From: Maratus speciosus
Lineage: Eukaryota > Arthropoda > Arachnida > Araneae > Salticidae
Direction of reading: 5' to 3'
Length of the DNA stretch: 64,000 nucleotides
Assembly: GCA_963932465.1 (NCBI GenBank)
Contig: OZ010788.1
Coordinates: 195,798,559-195,862,558 of the forward strand
The notes under the pieces are model-generated. The model made no database searches and was not told the origin of the DNA. It worked only from the letters and a program-made list of their open reading frames with translations. Position numbers and translations under genes: made by a program. This document shows, piece by piece, positions 1-12,002 of the stretch (position 1 is the stretch's first letter; every line of letters begins with the position of its first letter).

Positions 1-74
1 ATGCACATATTGTACAACATTCACATATTCGTTAGCTATAAGCGATAGATCATTTTGTGCATTTTATTTTACAG

Positions 75-263
75 GGTAGTCCCAATTATTATTATGATTC
101 TTTGATTTTTCGTTCACCGCCTAATTGTCCTTTTGTTCAAATCATCGTTGATGAATATAAAGTCAAACATATTCTTCATAATCCTGAAGTTCTAGAAAAA
201 TCCGACAAGTATGCATTTAAATATACGACAAAATGTCTAAAAGTGAAAGTGTCCGGTGATTAA
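75..263 (+). CDS. Candidate terminal coding exon of an unrecognised host gene
   Basis: A pyrimidine-rich tract ending in ACAG (positions 61-74) looks like a splice acceptor and is followed by 62 open codons and a stop at 261-263. The encoded segment begins GSPNYYYDSLIFRSPPN and is hydrophilic and compositionally balanced, with lysine, valine and aspartate near the C-terminus, unlike the low-complexity open frames elsewhere in the window. An ATG at 57 lies upstream of the acceptor and is probably not the real start. If real, the rest of the gene lies upstream, outside the window. No clear AATAAA signal follows within 100 bp. I do not recognise the protein family. It could also be a chance open frame; the acceptor plus balanced composition makes a real last exon somewhat more likely than not. 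Confidence 0.4.
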   Translation, partial: GSPNYYYDSLIFRSPPNCPFVQIIVDEYKVKHILHNPEVLEKSDKYAFKYTTKCLKVKVSGD

Positions 264-283
264 TAGCTATAAAGTGTACAGAG

Positions 284-1500
284 TATATTTCCACACGTTT
301 TCATGCACTGTAAAAAATGACGAATATTCTCTTAACCTACAAAAATATAATATAAATACGAACAAAAATATTCAATAATCTCTTTTGAGTTACCCTTGTT
401 TCCAAAAAGCGTTCTTCATATTTAGAAATTTCAGAAAACAATTTATTTTCGTGATTTAAAGAATAATTCATAAATCATGCAAAAATTTCATCTATTAGAA
501 CATGATGACAAATATGCGATATAAGCTTCATATTATATATAGAATATATATTTCCACATGATTTCATGTACTGTAAAAATGACAAATGTTTCTCTTATAA
601 TATAAACACGAACGAAAATATACAATAGTCTCTTCTGAGTTACCCATGTTTCCGAAAAGCGTTCTTTATATATAGAAATTTTAGAAACCAATTTATTTTC
701 GAGATTTAATAATTTATAAAACATGCAAAAATTGCATCTATTAGAACATGATGGCAGGTATGCGATATAACCTTCATATTATATAGAATATATTTTCACA
801 TGTTTTCATGTACTGTAAAAAATGACAAATGTTTCTCTTATAATATAAATACGAACTAAAATATACAATAATCTCTTTTGAGTTACCCATGTTTCCGAAA
901 AGCGTTCTTTATATGTAGAAATTTTAGAAACCAATTTATTTTCGAGATTTAAAGAATCATTTTAAAAAACATACAAAAGTTGAATCTATTAGAACTTGGT
1001 GATAGATATTCTATATATAACCTTGATATTATACAGAATATATTTCCACATGTTTTCCATGTACTGTAAAAAATGATAAATGTTTTTCTTAATCTACGAA
1101 AATATAATATAAACACGAACGAAAATATACAATAATTTCTTTTGAACTACCCATGTTTCCGAAAGCATTCTTTATATTTAGAAATTTCAAAAACCCATTT
1201 ATTTTCAAGATTTAAAGAATCGTTTATAAAAACATGCAAGAATTGCATTAATTAGAACTTGATGATACACACTCTATATAATCTTGTACATAATATTATA
1301 TAATATTATATAGAATATATTTCCACATGTTTTCATGTACTCTACAAAATGACAAATGTTTCTCTTATAATATAAACACGAACGAAAATATAAAATAATC
1401 TCTCCTGAGTTACCCATGTTTCCGAAAAGCGTTCTTTATATTTAGAAATTTCAGAAACCAATTTATTTTCAAGATTTAAAGAATCATTTATAAAAACAAA
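284..1500. repeat. Tandem repeat, about five units of ~240-277 bp
   Basis: Units begin near TATTTCCACATG at about 291, 554, 795, 1045 and 1322, giving periods of roughly 262, 241, 250 and 277 bp. Each carries the same order of landmarks: CATGTACTGTAAAAAATGAC, AATATAAACACGAACG, GAGTTACCCATGTTTCCG, GCGTTCTTTATAT and AATTTATTTTCGAGATTTAA. Units are diverged, with small deletions. A single related unit lies at 5700-5830, at the front of the second copy of the larger duplication. Open frames here are accidental and repeat from unit to unit. Confidence 0.85.
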
Positions 1501-3308
1501 GTTTCTTTTGCTGCCACTGATTTTCGGAAACGTTTCCGAAAAAATTTTTTTATAATGTATAATCAGTTTTCTCAAAAGGAAATATAGATTTTTAGGATGG
1601 TGCTAATTCTCAGTTAAATATTTTCAGATGCGTAATTGAATTTATACATGCAAAATTAACAAAAATTTATTAATTTTAATATTTATGATAATGCTGTTAA
1701 TTTACCGTATCTGCTTGAAAAACATATATATGTTAAATATGAAAATGTTCACTTGAGATGTGATAACATTTGAAAAACTCTCATATTACTGGCTAAGTAA
1801 ACTGTTTAACATACAATAAAAACTCAGCAGAAACATTCCAGAATGTCAGTGGTAGCAAAGGAAACTTTTTTTTTTATAACTGCTTCTTTAAATCTAGAGA
1901 ATATATTGGTTCCTGTTTCTAAAGATAAAGAAAGCTTTTTGGAATTGTGGGTAACTTGGAAGTGGTTATTGCATATTTTCATTCGTGGTTACATTATATT
2001 TTCCCAAGTTTAAGAAACACCTGTATTTTTTTACAGTGTGGGAGAGAAGGGTAGTTCACTAAATTTTGTTATTAGATTCAGAATTTAAAAAAAAAATCAT
2101 ATTTTAACAAAATACAAATAAAATTCTACTACGATTTAAATATTAAGTAATGTTTGATGCCAACGTATTAGTACCTTTGGTAGCATCAAACAAAATGATT
2201 GGGATTCTTCAATAGTGGAAAGGATTTCAGTGTATTCAGTTCTTTCACCGAGGAATTTTTTACATTTTAATGATAAATTAATAAAGTAAACGAGAATTAG
2301 GGCTATTTTTTTATTTTTAAAATTTAACGAAAAATATTACCTTAATTAACGTAACATAAATATAAATTTGATGCTTTAAAGCGGTCATCAGCGGCAAGAT
2401 TTCGCCATGATCACATAATATACCTGTAAAACAAGTTTTACCACAAAAAGACGATCAATACCGGTAAGTAAACTTTATACAGCTCGCATCCCTTAAGTTG
2501 AACGAATGCAGATTAGGTTTCAATTTAAGTTTATAAAATCCTCTGAAAGATCTATTATGTTTCTGTAACACTTAATCATTAAACGCTGACCAGATTCTTA
2601 CCAGGCGGAACAAATATACAATACATTATAACAGACAAAAATGTTAAATATAAAAGAGAAAGAATATTTTTTTTAATGCTATATGTGTCTTGTTGATGAA
2701 AAGAAGAAGAAAATAACTAAGAATTTGAAAGCGTTTTCAGATTATTTGGATTTTATTGTATTTTTAATTACACATCAAAGTATAAAAAGCTAAATTAAAA
2801 AAATTAAAAATTGCTAATACACTGAAAGTTATTTTTGACCTATACTATATGTAAACAATATACAAAATATTAAAGTCATATCAAACCGTAGAACTCGATT
2901 CATTTTCCTTTTATTATTTTGTAATCAATTAATTAATTAATTAATTAATTATATTATATCATTTACACGCAAAGAGAAGGATTTGAATAAACTCTATGTT
3001 GTATTAAAAATTAATCCTAATAGAAAGGGTCAAATAATTGTGCGGATGAGCAGGTGTGTTTTAAAAATAAAACATTTACTCCAGAGTGAATATAATTTTT
3101 AAAACCACCATAAGTGTTTTTATTATATTTGTATTCATCTTATATCGACGCTGATTTCATATATTTACCATTTTTAAATCTTTTTCTAAATATTCCGTAC
3201 TACGCTGAATATTTGTAAGGAAACCCAACTGAATTTTGTAAGATTTTGCAAGAAATACCCCTGTGAACGCAGAGAGACTGAGTGACACTGTACACTTCTT
3301 CACTTATA

Positions 3309-5503
3309 CAGTGTGTCCACGTATAACCTGACCGACCTTTATTTTCGCAACCGTTGGTCCTAGATGCATACTACCAATTACGAAAATGGTTTAAATAAGG
3401 TAAAGAATTATTTTTAAAGCGATTTGGGTCAAGAAAAACATTTATTAAAAAATTACGAAATTTAAATTTTTATACCGTCTCCTGGTTCTATAAGTGATAT
3501 TTACTAAAAATTTACTGTAGCACTAACAAGTAAGACAAAAAAAAGTCCCATTCATCTAACATTAAAATTGACCGAGTTATGAAACTTTGAAATGCATGAC
3601 TTATACCAATTTTTGCATATCAAAACAGAGGATTTCGACCATGCTTTCAGGGGTCGTGTATAAAGTACTTAAACTTATTTCAAGGTATCTGCGCTTTGAA
3701 AGAAATCTTACAAATATTAAGATTAACTTTTATTAGTTAAGTTTTAGATTAGTTAAAATAATTGTATTTTAACATAGGTCTTTTTTTTTTTTCGTAAGCA
3801 TTTGAGGCTATGATTTCTTTTAGCTAAAATTATGTTATTTTCATAAGATTTTATTTAACTTGCAATGATCGTCTTTCCAGTTTAAAATTTGTACTAGAAC
3901 ATTAACTTACTTTCAGATGTCCGATCGAAGTTAAATTTTACATACTGACTTAAATCCGATGACAACGCAATATTATTATGATTTTCGCTCTTACCATCTT
4001 ATACATACTTATATTAGAGGATAACACAAAAAAATTCGGATAGATTACCGTCAAGAAGTTTACAAAAGAGTTTTAGATTAGATAACATAAACCTGCGATG
4101 GTTGTGTTTTTTTAACTTTTATAATTACATTTTATGTATTTTTTAACACTGAATCAAAAAATTACCTTCGTTTTTAACCATCATGTCAAGATTTTTCGCA
4201 AATCGTAAATTTGAAGGTTAAAAAATAGCGAAAAATCTGTTATTATAAAATAGATGTAAGACTTTTTTATTCAGTTTACTTTTATTTAATTCAATAATTT
4301 ATTAGATTTTTTGGTTTATACTGGGTTTCTTACTGCTAAACAGCTCGGGGGTCCGATGAGGTTGGGAGGGGAAGGGGATCAGTTTTAACTTTTAGCTTTT
4401 TAACTTTGGAATTTGCGATTTGAGAAAAGTCCTGACGTGATGGTTTAAAATGAAGGTCATTTTCGGATTCAGCGCTAAAAAATACATAAGAATCAATTTT
4501 CAAAAGCTAAAAAACATGCCACAACCAAAAATTTGAAAGACGTATAATCTAACAGCATTTTAAAATATGTATCATTTTGTAGAGGCAGTTGTTTTTCATC
4601 CTTTAATTTAACAAAAAATCTGTTATTTTTATCCTCTTATAATGTTCAGTACAAATTGTACATTTTGCAGTAATATGTCAGAATGATTAAAGATTTCAAA
4701 TTTATATTGCAATGCTAATTTTACTCTCAACCATTTCATTAATATATCTGACGAAATTATATTTCTACTAAATTTGTGAATGATCCCTAATGTGCAACAA
4801 AATACATACTACAACTTTAAACAGTTATTACTCGGTCAATTTTAATCGTAGAATAGCGGGACTTTTTTTGCCTCACTTGCCAATGTAACAGGGAAATTTT
4901 ACTAAATATAACTTATAGGATCGGGGGACCGTATAAAAATTTAAATTCTGTAATTCTTCACTAAATTGTTTTTTCGCTTCAAACTTTTTTTTAAATCTTA
5001 ACCCTGCACCTAATTTTGACCATTTTTAGGTGCGTTCGTAATTATATAAATACGTAGCACCTATAGTCGTCGTTCAGTCTGTCCGCAAATAACAGAGCGA
5101 AAACTACCTAACTGAATGGTTTGAAATTTTAAATATATAATTGTTGAACAATTTTATCGAGTCATTTCAAATTTTATGAAAATCGGATGCATAATTTAAT
5201 TACAGGGGCAGTCAAAAGTTTTCCGTTACATGACGGCAAATGGGGGAAAATTATTTCAAGGGCATTTTAATGATTTTACAGCCTTTCGAACAGAATGAAA
5301 TGGATATGCACTTGTGAAGTGCACTAAAATATACATTTTGCACAATATGCGGTGCAAAAAATATTTATAAACTAGTTATAGTACTAACGCACTTCATTTG
5401 CCACGTTTGACGTGCAATTTCCAACTTGTTGTAATTGGAAGTATGCATCTAGGACCAACGGTTGCGAAAATAAAGGTCGGTCAGGTTATACGTGGACACA
5501 CTG
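3309..5503. mobile_element. Foldback DNA transposon with long inverted ends, TA-rich target site
   Basis: The left end CAGTGTGTCCACGTATAACC and the right end, its reverse complement finishing at 5503, are near-perfect inverted repeats for about 85 bp, reaching AGATGCATACTACCAATTAC. The inverted similarity continues, more diverged, for several hundred bases: the region near 3550-3590, around AAAATTGACCGAGTTATGAA, matches the reverse complement of about 4820-4860. Both flanks read TATA, fitting a TA-type target duplication. The interior has no transposase-like frame, so it is non-autonomous. Copy B of the surrounding duplication lacks it, which supports the boundaries. A G/A-rich repeat with a TCTGTCCG motif (5030-5400) is inserted in or carried by the right arm. 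The element at 14648-15663 shares the arm sequence. Confidence 0.85.
5030..5415 (-). repeat. Dispersed repeat with TCTGTCCG/CGGACAGA motif
   Basis: GGTGCGTTCGTAATTATATA at about 5030 is followed by TACGTAGCACCTATAGTCG, a TCTGTCCG motif, and a conserved tract around CTACCTAACTGAATGG. The same series occurs in reverse order and orientation at about 31350-31550, so this is a dispersed repeat. Farther along, GGGGCAGTCAAAAG near 5205 resembles the repeated unit at 45002 and 45170. It interrupts the right arm of the 3309-5503 foldback. Its class is unknown to me. Confidence 0.6.
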
Positions 5504-6025
5504 TATATGCTTAGTAAATCAAACAATAATCTAACAGGAAAAGAGACTGAGAGAAGTAGTACTATGAACCTGAAAAATAAATAAATAATAATAAAATCTA
5601 AAAAAATTTTCTAAATTTTACTACTCATCAGAATACTTTACATAACTCAATAATAAGATTAACCTTTATTGCAATGTAAAAAAAAAAGACAAGTGTTTTT
5701 AAATATACGAAAATATAATATAACCACGAACGAAAATATACAATAACCTCTTTCGAGTTACCCAATATTCCTAAAAGCGGTCTTTATCCCCAGACACAAA
5801 TATATATTCGAGATTTAAAGAATCATTTATAAAAACAAAATTCTTTTTGCTGCCACTGATTTTCGAAAACGTTTTCAAATAGCTTTTTTATGATACACTA
5901 ATCAGTTTTCTAAAACCAGAATATTGGATACCATCCATAACCAGAATATTTTTAGGATACTATCCATTCCCAATTAAACATTTACAGCTGCTTAATTGAA
6001 TTTATACGTGCAAGAGTAACAAATA

Positions 6026-7713
6026 GAAGAGACTAGGGAGGGTTGACCATACGAGAGGCTTGACCCACCCATCAGTTTTCATATTTAAAATAATTTCAGA
6101 GTTTTATCAATAGGTGTCAACTAAAGCTACTGGAATGTTCAAACAACAGTCTTTGTTTCATACAGCTAATCGAAATATGTGTGGAAAAATCAATTGTGAA
6201 GCGTTTTCAACCTAAAATGTGCGTTTTTTAGAAATATTTTGTAAGCTTTTTTCAGATAAAATATATCCTAGAAATTTAATTAAGTAGGTTTAAAGTAATG
6301 CAGAAATATCGAGCTTTCATTCCAGGCATAAAGATTGTACAGTAAGTTAGGCTTAACATGACAATGTGCTATTCTTTAGAAAAATGGTATGTGGGGAGGC
6401 TTGACCCAGTCAATGTGAGGGTGGCTTGACCAGATGCTCAAGGCTCCCTTAATTAAGTGGTTTTGGAAATCTGTTTATTATACACTGAGCATAATGAAAA
6501 AGGTTATATATAAAAAATAATGTATATTTATTCTGTAAAGCTACTCTAAAATTGGGTGATGGAAAAGAAAATGTTTGAAACTGCTTAAAGAATGATGTGA
6601 AAAATTGCTGTAGTATCCACTGCAAGAAAAAACTTAATGAAATATGAATGGGAAAGTTGATAGGAACATTTCTCCATCTAAATATTATTTAAAATAGGTA
6701 AATAGAAACAGTGGAAAAGACTAGAAAGTATGAAAACAGCAGTCTTAACCTTTTCAGGGGCAGTGGCATGTTTATAAAACCACTTAATTTTAATTCCCAA
6801 ACGCCACAAGGACACTAGAATTTTGCTAAAATCTTTTCCATTTATTATGTATGTGAAATATAGCTTTTTTTCTAATTTCCAATTAAATTTATTCGTAAAT
6901 TCTGGTGCCAGTCATTTACTTCAACATTTTAGTACTGAAAGTGCTTTGCTTCTGAAAGAGCTAAACGTTGTTAATAATAAGTTAAGTGCTCAATGCGGCT
7001 GCAAAAGAAAATAGAATTGATCGAAAAACTTCAGGAAGGCATATAGACAAATTTCACCAGGATGAATACAGTTAGATGAAGCCAAACTGTGTAAGAACGA
7101 GTGTTATCAGGCCGAGTGTCACAAAAAGTAGGACAAGGAGACAAAAAAAAGAAGGGGGGGGGGGTAGTGTCTCCTAAATCCAGAAATAACACATAAAATC
7201 CTAAAAAAAAAGGAACCTGTCTCTAACGGAATACTGTCTTAAACGTAAAAATTTCATTTTCCCTGCTGTACAATTATACATGCTCAGACAAAATTATGTT
7301 TAAAACAAATGTTTTATCATATGACTTGAGATTGTGTCAAAACCGGTTTGTTTAAGCGTCATATTTTCAAAAAAATATTTTTTAATGATTAAAGCATGTA
7401 CATAAAGTTATTTTGCTTTTTTTAGGCTGATTTTATTTCTCTTCTCAAATATTTCAATATAAAACAAAGTGGGTCAAGCCTCCCATATAATGGGTCCACC
7501 CTCCCGTATGTGGGGAGCCTTGACTCATTATTTTCTCACGAATAAAATCAATCATTTTTCAAACTTCTTATATATTACACTTATGTAGCAATTTTATTTT
7601 GATAACTGATTGTACAACAAATAAAATGATACATAAAACTTTATTCTACGTTCAATATTTAAAAAATAAAAAATCATTTTGTAAAAAGTAGGTCAACCCT
7701 CCCTAGTCTCCCC
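6026..7713. mobile_element. TA-flanked non-autonomous element with reiterated GGGAGGSTTGACC motif
   Basis: The ends are inverted repeats: GACTAGGGAGGGTTGACC at 6031-6048 and its complement at 7691-7708, extending outward to GAAGA and CCCC next to TA dinucleotides (6024-6025 and 7714-7715). The terminal core recurs inside: GAGGCTTGACCC near 6053, GGGGAGGCTTGACCC at about 6392, GTGGCTTGACC near 6421, GGGTCAAGCCTCCC at 7471, GGGTCCACCCTCCC at 7492 and GGGGAGCCTTGACTC at about 7512, the last some 187 bp from the right end. Copy A of the surrounding duplication lacks the insert. A frame at 6823-7014 is not recognisable, although part of it (around 6898-6965) resembles 37675-37760. TA target and G-rich ends fit a Tc1/mariner/pogo relative; the family is inferred. 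Confidence 0.8.
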
Positions 7714-8406
7714 TAATGTTAATGTTAATTTTAATGTTAATGCTGTTAATTTATTGTGTTTGTCTGTAAAACTTGTTGGTTGAACATGAAAATGTTTACT
7801 TGTAAATTGATAAAATCCGAAAAATCTATATTCCGAGTTGAAAAAACTGTTTAATACAATATAAAATTTACTTGGAAACGTTTCCAAAAATCCTTGACAA
7901 CAAAAGAGACCTTTTTTTAATAGATGCTTCTTTAAACCTCGAAAATATATTGGTTTCTGATGTTTCTAAAGATAAAAAACCCTTTTAGGAATCATGGATA
8001 ACTCGGAAGTGCTTATTGTATATTTTCGTTAGTGGTTATATTATATTTTCCTAGATTAAGAAAAATTTGTCTATTTTCACCTTGTGGTAACAATATTGTT
8101 AATTTACTTTTTCTACTTTATTCATCCAGAAATACTTTGTTAAATCACGTTTTAACAAAATAAAAATGAAACTCTTAAATGACCCAAATATTAAGCGATG
8201 TTTGATTCCAACACTTTATGGTATAAAAATATGTACTACCAGAATGATTCCTTGTTGTTAAAAAATATATCGGTGCATTAAATATTTTCTTCAAGGAATA
8301 TTTTAAAATTCTTATGATAAATGAATAACATAAATAAATTAACTTATAGTAAAGCGATTTTTTAATTTTAAAATTTTGCGAAAAAATATTATCTTAATTC
8401 ATTTAA

Positions 8407-8920
8407 CCCCTTGAGTTCCGGGTAATTAAAAGTTTGAAAAAATGCTAAAAAGACACTGTAAGCTTGGTTAGGGGAGAGACTGAAATTGGTCTATATAGTT
8501 AAAAGAAATTTAATCGCTCCTTTAGGTTGGGATTGATGGGAAAATATTTTTTTCCCATGAGAGCTCTCGGTTATCATTTCAGCTTGCAAACGAAAGATAT
8601 GACATTTGAAATCTATTTCTAAATTACTATAATTGTAAAAATTGCGACATGTTATTAATTACTAGAAGTATACAGGAGAAAAATAAGTTACCTCTTATAA
8701 AAAATGTTTCTTTATAACTCTCGGAAAACATAAAATTTATAACTATCAAAAATTCGAAAGTTTTCCATTTCGGAAAAGCAACTAGACATTGGCAGAATGT
8801 GTTGCTGCCCTATAGACTTGGGAAAGAAGGAGTAAAATATCTAAATCGCGTTATTCATTTTAATATAAAAGGAATTCGATATATTCTTGGGGAAAATTTC
8901 CCCAACCATAGCTTAAAGGG
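8407..8920. mobile_element. TTAA-flanked piggyBac-like MITE
   Basis: TTAA at 8403-8406 and 8921-8924 flank an insert whose ends are CCCCTTGAGTTCCGGG and, inverted, CCCTTTAAGCTATGG. The CCCTT-type end and TTAA duplication are those of piggyBac-superfamily elements. The corresponding place in duplication copy A (around 2345-2360, TTAATTAACGTAACATAAAT) is uninterrupted, confirming the insertion. At 514 bp it has no transposase and is non-autonomous. Confidence 0.8.
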
Positions 8921-9300
8921 TTAACATAAATATAATTGTTTACATTATAGCGGTCATCGACTTCGCAATGATTACAGAATATAGCTGTAAAACAAGTTTC
9001 ACCACAAAAAGTCTATTAACGCAGGTAAGTAAATTTGAACAGCTCGTACACCGTAAGATGAATAAATGCTGATTAGTTTTTTAAACATCCTGTATCACGC
9101 TGAATTTTTGTCAGATAACCCAATTGAATTTTGTAAGATTTTGTAAGTAATTCCCACGGCGGATTCTGAATGACTGCGTGACACTGCAGTCTTCTTGACT
9201 GTGTATATTTTATAAATCCACCAATGGTCTAATAGAGAAAGAAAACTGAAAGAAGTAGCACTGTGACTCCAAATAAGAACCCGTTTCCAAACAAAAATCT

Positions 9301-10685
9301 TCGTGGTATATTTCTAGTTGAAATCTATCATAAAGATTCTTGTTTGGAATTTGTGGATGCTTCGAACAATAAACTAGGACCTAAGCAATTGATATTTTTC
9401 TACATATATATTTTAGACTTTCATATTATTAAATAACTTTATATATCATCGTTTCAATTATTATAAGTTTATATATTATTGTTATATCAAGATTAAATTT
9501 TAAATACACATATTCAATTTTTAAAATCTTTTCAACAGTAATCTCATAATAAATCCATTAGAGCAAATCGATTTCATTATTAGTCTCATATTTTTATAGC
9601 AATGAATAGGCAAATATGTAATATGTAATAGGTAAATCAAAAGCATCGATTTTGAATGAAAGAAACGCATATCTTGCCGTTAAAAATCAGAATCTATTTA
9701 TATTTGTTTATTACAATTTCAAATGTGCTTGTTGAATGTACTTTATCGCAATGCGAAAGTCAGTATAAAAATGAAGGATACTTAGTTTAACAGCTTTTAT
9801 CATATCTCCAAAAATTCAAAAGTATCATAAAAATCCAAATTTTCATGCAATATAAAAACATATTAAATATGTTCTATTGAAATACTGGGAGTCGAATTAG
9901 CCTAATTATATTTATTTATGAGATTCCAGTTTCAAACAAATGCCATTTTCTTTCAATCTGCTGATCCGTAATCAAAACAGGGAATCAAAATGGAGGTTAC
10001 TAATTTAGCAGTTTAGGCCATATGCGGCTGCTCTAATGCATAATTACCTTTATAAACATAAATATTCATATTACCTATACACACTTTTCTTAGTAAATTC
10101 ACCTCTTCCTAATGATAAACAATAATGTTTACAACTGCATTACTGTTTATGTATAAAGTTGCAAACCAATTTTTCATTTTTTTTACAACCACAGACAGTG
10201 CGCCATCTAAATTATTTATGTAACAGAGACATAGCGATGAGAGGTCCCAGTCCGGCAGTTATAACGCCGGATGTCGCCGAAGGTTTATTTTGCAGACGGT
10301 GATTTACATTTGAGGGAATAGTTTAAAAAGAGTAAAAAGAGTTTATTAGTTTTTTAGACGATCGCAGCCACGAAAAAGAAAATTTCAACTTTCCAGAAAA
10401 TTTTTAGAAATTTATGATGCTAGTTTGAATATTAAACAGGATGTTTGGAGAACAGAGTTTAAAGGAAAAGGTTAAATAAGAACTTATTCTTTCGCAAGCC
10501 ACAATTTTACGATGAGTGTAAATTTTTCTTGGTTGATCCTGGAAAGATTAAAGAAATATTTGTTTTTTTTAATCAAAATCATTGTTTATTTTAAATATAT
10601 ATATATTTTAAAACTAATTATGTAACATAAACTATTAAAGAAATAAAGCTTTGTAAAAAATCACCATAAAATAAAACAAAACATA
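9301..10685. other. Intergenic AT-rich sequence, nothing recognised
   Basis: No coding frame, element end or tandem repeat stands out. A small inverted pair (TTCCAAACAAAAATCTT near 9281 and AAGATTCTTGTTTGGAA near 9336) forms a short stem. An (AT)n run lies near 10595. Confidence 0.5.
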
Positions 10686-10745
10686 GGACGCGTTTCGATC
10701 TAAATATATTAAGAGCTCGTCATCAGCTACAGTAAACACGTGTCC
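10686..10745 (-). ncRNA. Hammerhead-ribozyme-like motif of a Penelope-like element
   Basis: On the minus strand the order is GGACACG (10745-10739), a short spacer, CTGATGA (10726-10720), a ~23 nt segment able to form a weak stem II, GAAA (10696-10693), then CGCGTCC (10692-10686), which pairs with GGACACG with one mismatch as stem III. CTGATGA plus GAAA with a closing stem is the hammerhead core. Hammerhead motifs are established in Penelope-like retroelements, and a GIY-YIG remnant lies immediately upstream on the same strand. Stem I is very short, and the stem II closing pair is irregular, so activity is doubtful. Confidence 0.55.
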
Positions 10746-10779
10746 GAAAGGGGACAAAGTCAAAAACGAACTGAAAGGT

Positions 10780-11400
10780 AGAGAATAGAGCTTGCAAAGA
10801 ATGCAACAGATGGCGCTAGCTGAAAGGGTCACATGCAGAAGACGAAATTGTTGCCAAAATGATAGAAGAGAAATTGATAGGGAAAATAGAAATAAAAGAA
10901 ATAAACAAAATTAAAATAAAATAAAAGAAGTAAATTAAAAAATATAAATATAAATAATAATAATAATAATAAATAAATAAATATAAAAGAATAAAACAAG
11001 AAAAACCAAAAGATCCTTTTATTTCCTCAGACAAAATAAAAAGAAAAGAAACAAGAGAAGAGGGAAAAGAATTATAAAAGTAATTTCCACGCTGGAGAGA
11101 GGAAAGGAGATGATGAGAAATCATTGACAAGATTATCAGAGTTTTTAGATATAAAACATGCTTCATGAAAATCCAAGTGAGAGGGAGAGGCAGGGACAAT
11201 GACTGGAAGACCAACAGTGAGAAGCAGTCGAAGATTTAGAGATTTCTTGATTTTCAATATACATCTGATACTCACCTAATCCGAATTTTAAGCTCTCTTT
11301 GTTTGACCAATATAACTTAAATTGCAAGAGCAAGGAATAAAATAAACACCCCACCGGTTCTCAGTAGGCAGTTTACAAAGCTTTATTATTTTAATAGTTT
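10780..11400 (-). pseudogene. Penelope-like element remnant, GIY-YIG endonuclease end
   Basis: Reading the minus strand from about 11365, the frame gives WGVYFIPCSCNLSYIGQTKR, a clear GIY-YIG endonuclease signature of the Penelope type (GVY, IPC-C, YIGQT-R). After an in-frame stop the match continues in shifted frames, with an H-DFHEACFISK segment near 11150-11170 corresponding to the downstream part of the domain. The reverse transcriptase that should precede it is absent, so the element is 5'-truncated. The downstream part (10850-11040) is A-rich low complexity; a 132-codon open frame at 10816-11214 overlaps the domain out of frame and ends in this low-complexity run. The hammerhead-like motif at 10686-10745 fits as part of the same element. 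Confidence 0.7.
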
Positions 11401-11638
11401 CATATGGCTAGTTTACGGTGCTGTTTCGCTATGTAACATAAAGTTGTTTTAATTTAAACTCGAATCAGATTTTTAAAAATTCTGAAGTATTTTTTATTAT
11501 TATTATTTATATACACTGGCCTCCAAAAGTTGAGGTACAACTAGACTTTTGTACCTAATTTGAAAACAGATGAACATAAAATAGGAAATTTAGAAGAATT
11601 GTGCTTTAAACAGTTATTTATTGAATTTTACATATAGT

Positions 11639-11890
11639 CGCCTCAGAGCAAAAGTAGAACATCTAATAATAATCGAAACTGAGATGTCTGACTTATTGCT
11701 ATGAAAAACTGTGTCTGTATCTAGTAGAAAGATAGAGAATTTTTATAAAACACATCTGAGATATAGTATTAAACATAACTTTTCAGAAGTTGTTCCACTA
11801 GATGCAAACACTGTTATTCATAGCAGTAAGTCAGACATCTCAGTTTCGATTATTATTAGATGTTCTACTGTTGCTCTGAAGTGAGGATAT
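11639..11890. repeat. Near-identical inverted repeat with ~60 bp loop
   Basis: The left arm (about 11639-11735) and right arm (about 11794-11885) are reverse complements with few mismatches. Both contain GTAGAACATCTAATAATAAT and GAGATGTCTGACTTA. The arms are far better conserved than the Tc1 relic around them, so the structure is younger or was recently homogenised. It has no coding content. It may be a small foldback element; no target duplication was identified. Confidence 0.75.
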
Positions 11891-12002
11891 AAAGAATTAC
11901 ATTTTTTGGAAGAATTCGTTGTTTTATATAAAAAAAAAATACACCACAGATTTTTGTGAAATAAAATAAAATAAATAACTTTTAAAAAGGAATGTGTCTG
12001 CT

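Larger units (their letters stand above)
1490..5600 (+). repeat. Large direct duplication, copy A
   Basis: This segment aligns by eye with 5690-9300 in the same order. Shared landmarks include TTGCTGCCACTGATTTTCG (near 1510 and 5850), ATGCTGTTAATTTA (near 1690 and 7740), AGCGGTCATC (near 2380 and 8950), CTGAATTTTGTAAGATTTTG (near 3229 and 9123) and AGAAGTAG-ACTRTGA (near 5553 and 9263). Copy A is interrupted by the foldback element at 3309-5503, absent from copy B. A (TTAA)n run sits at about 2929-2952. No coding sequence is visible. Confidence 0.75.
5690..9300 (+). repeat. Large direct duplication, copy B
   Basis: This is the second copy of the segment described at 1490-5600. It starts with one unit of the ~250 bp tandem repeat. 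It is split by two insertions that copy A lacks: a TA-flanked element (6026-7713) and a TTAA-flanked element (8407-8920). Removing both restores colinearity with copy A. The copies differ by many substitutions and small gaps, so the duplication is not recent. No coding sequence is visible outside the inserts. Confidence 0.75.

Noticed and set aside
10816..11214. 132-codon minus-strand open frame
   Set aside because: It is mostly tyrosine/leucine/phenylalanine encoded by an A/T-rich low-complexity run and overlaps the Penelope endonuclease relic in another frame.
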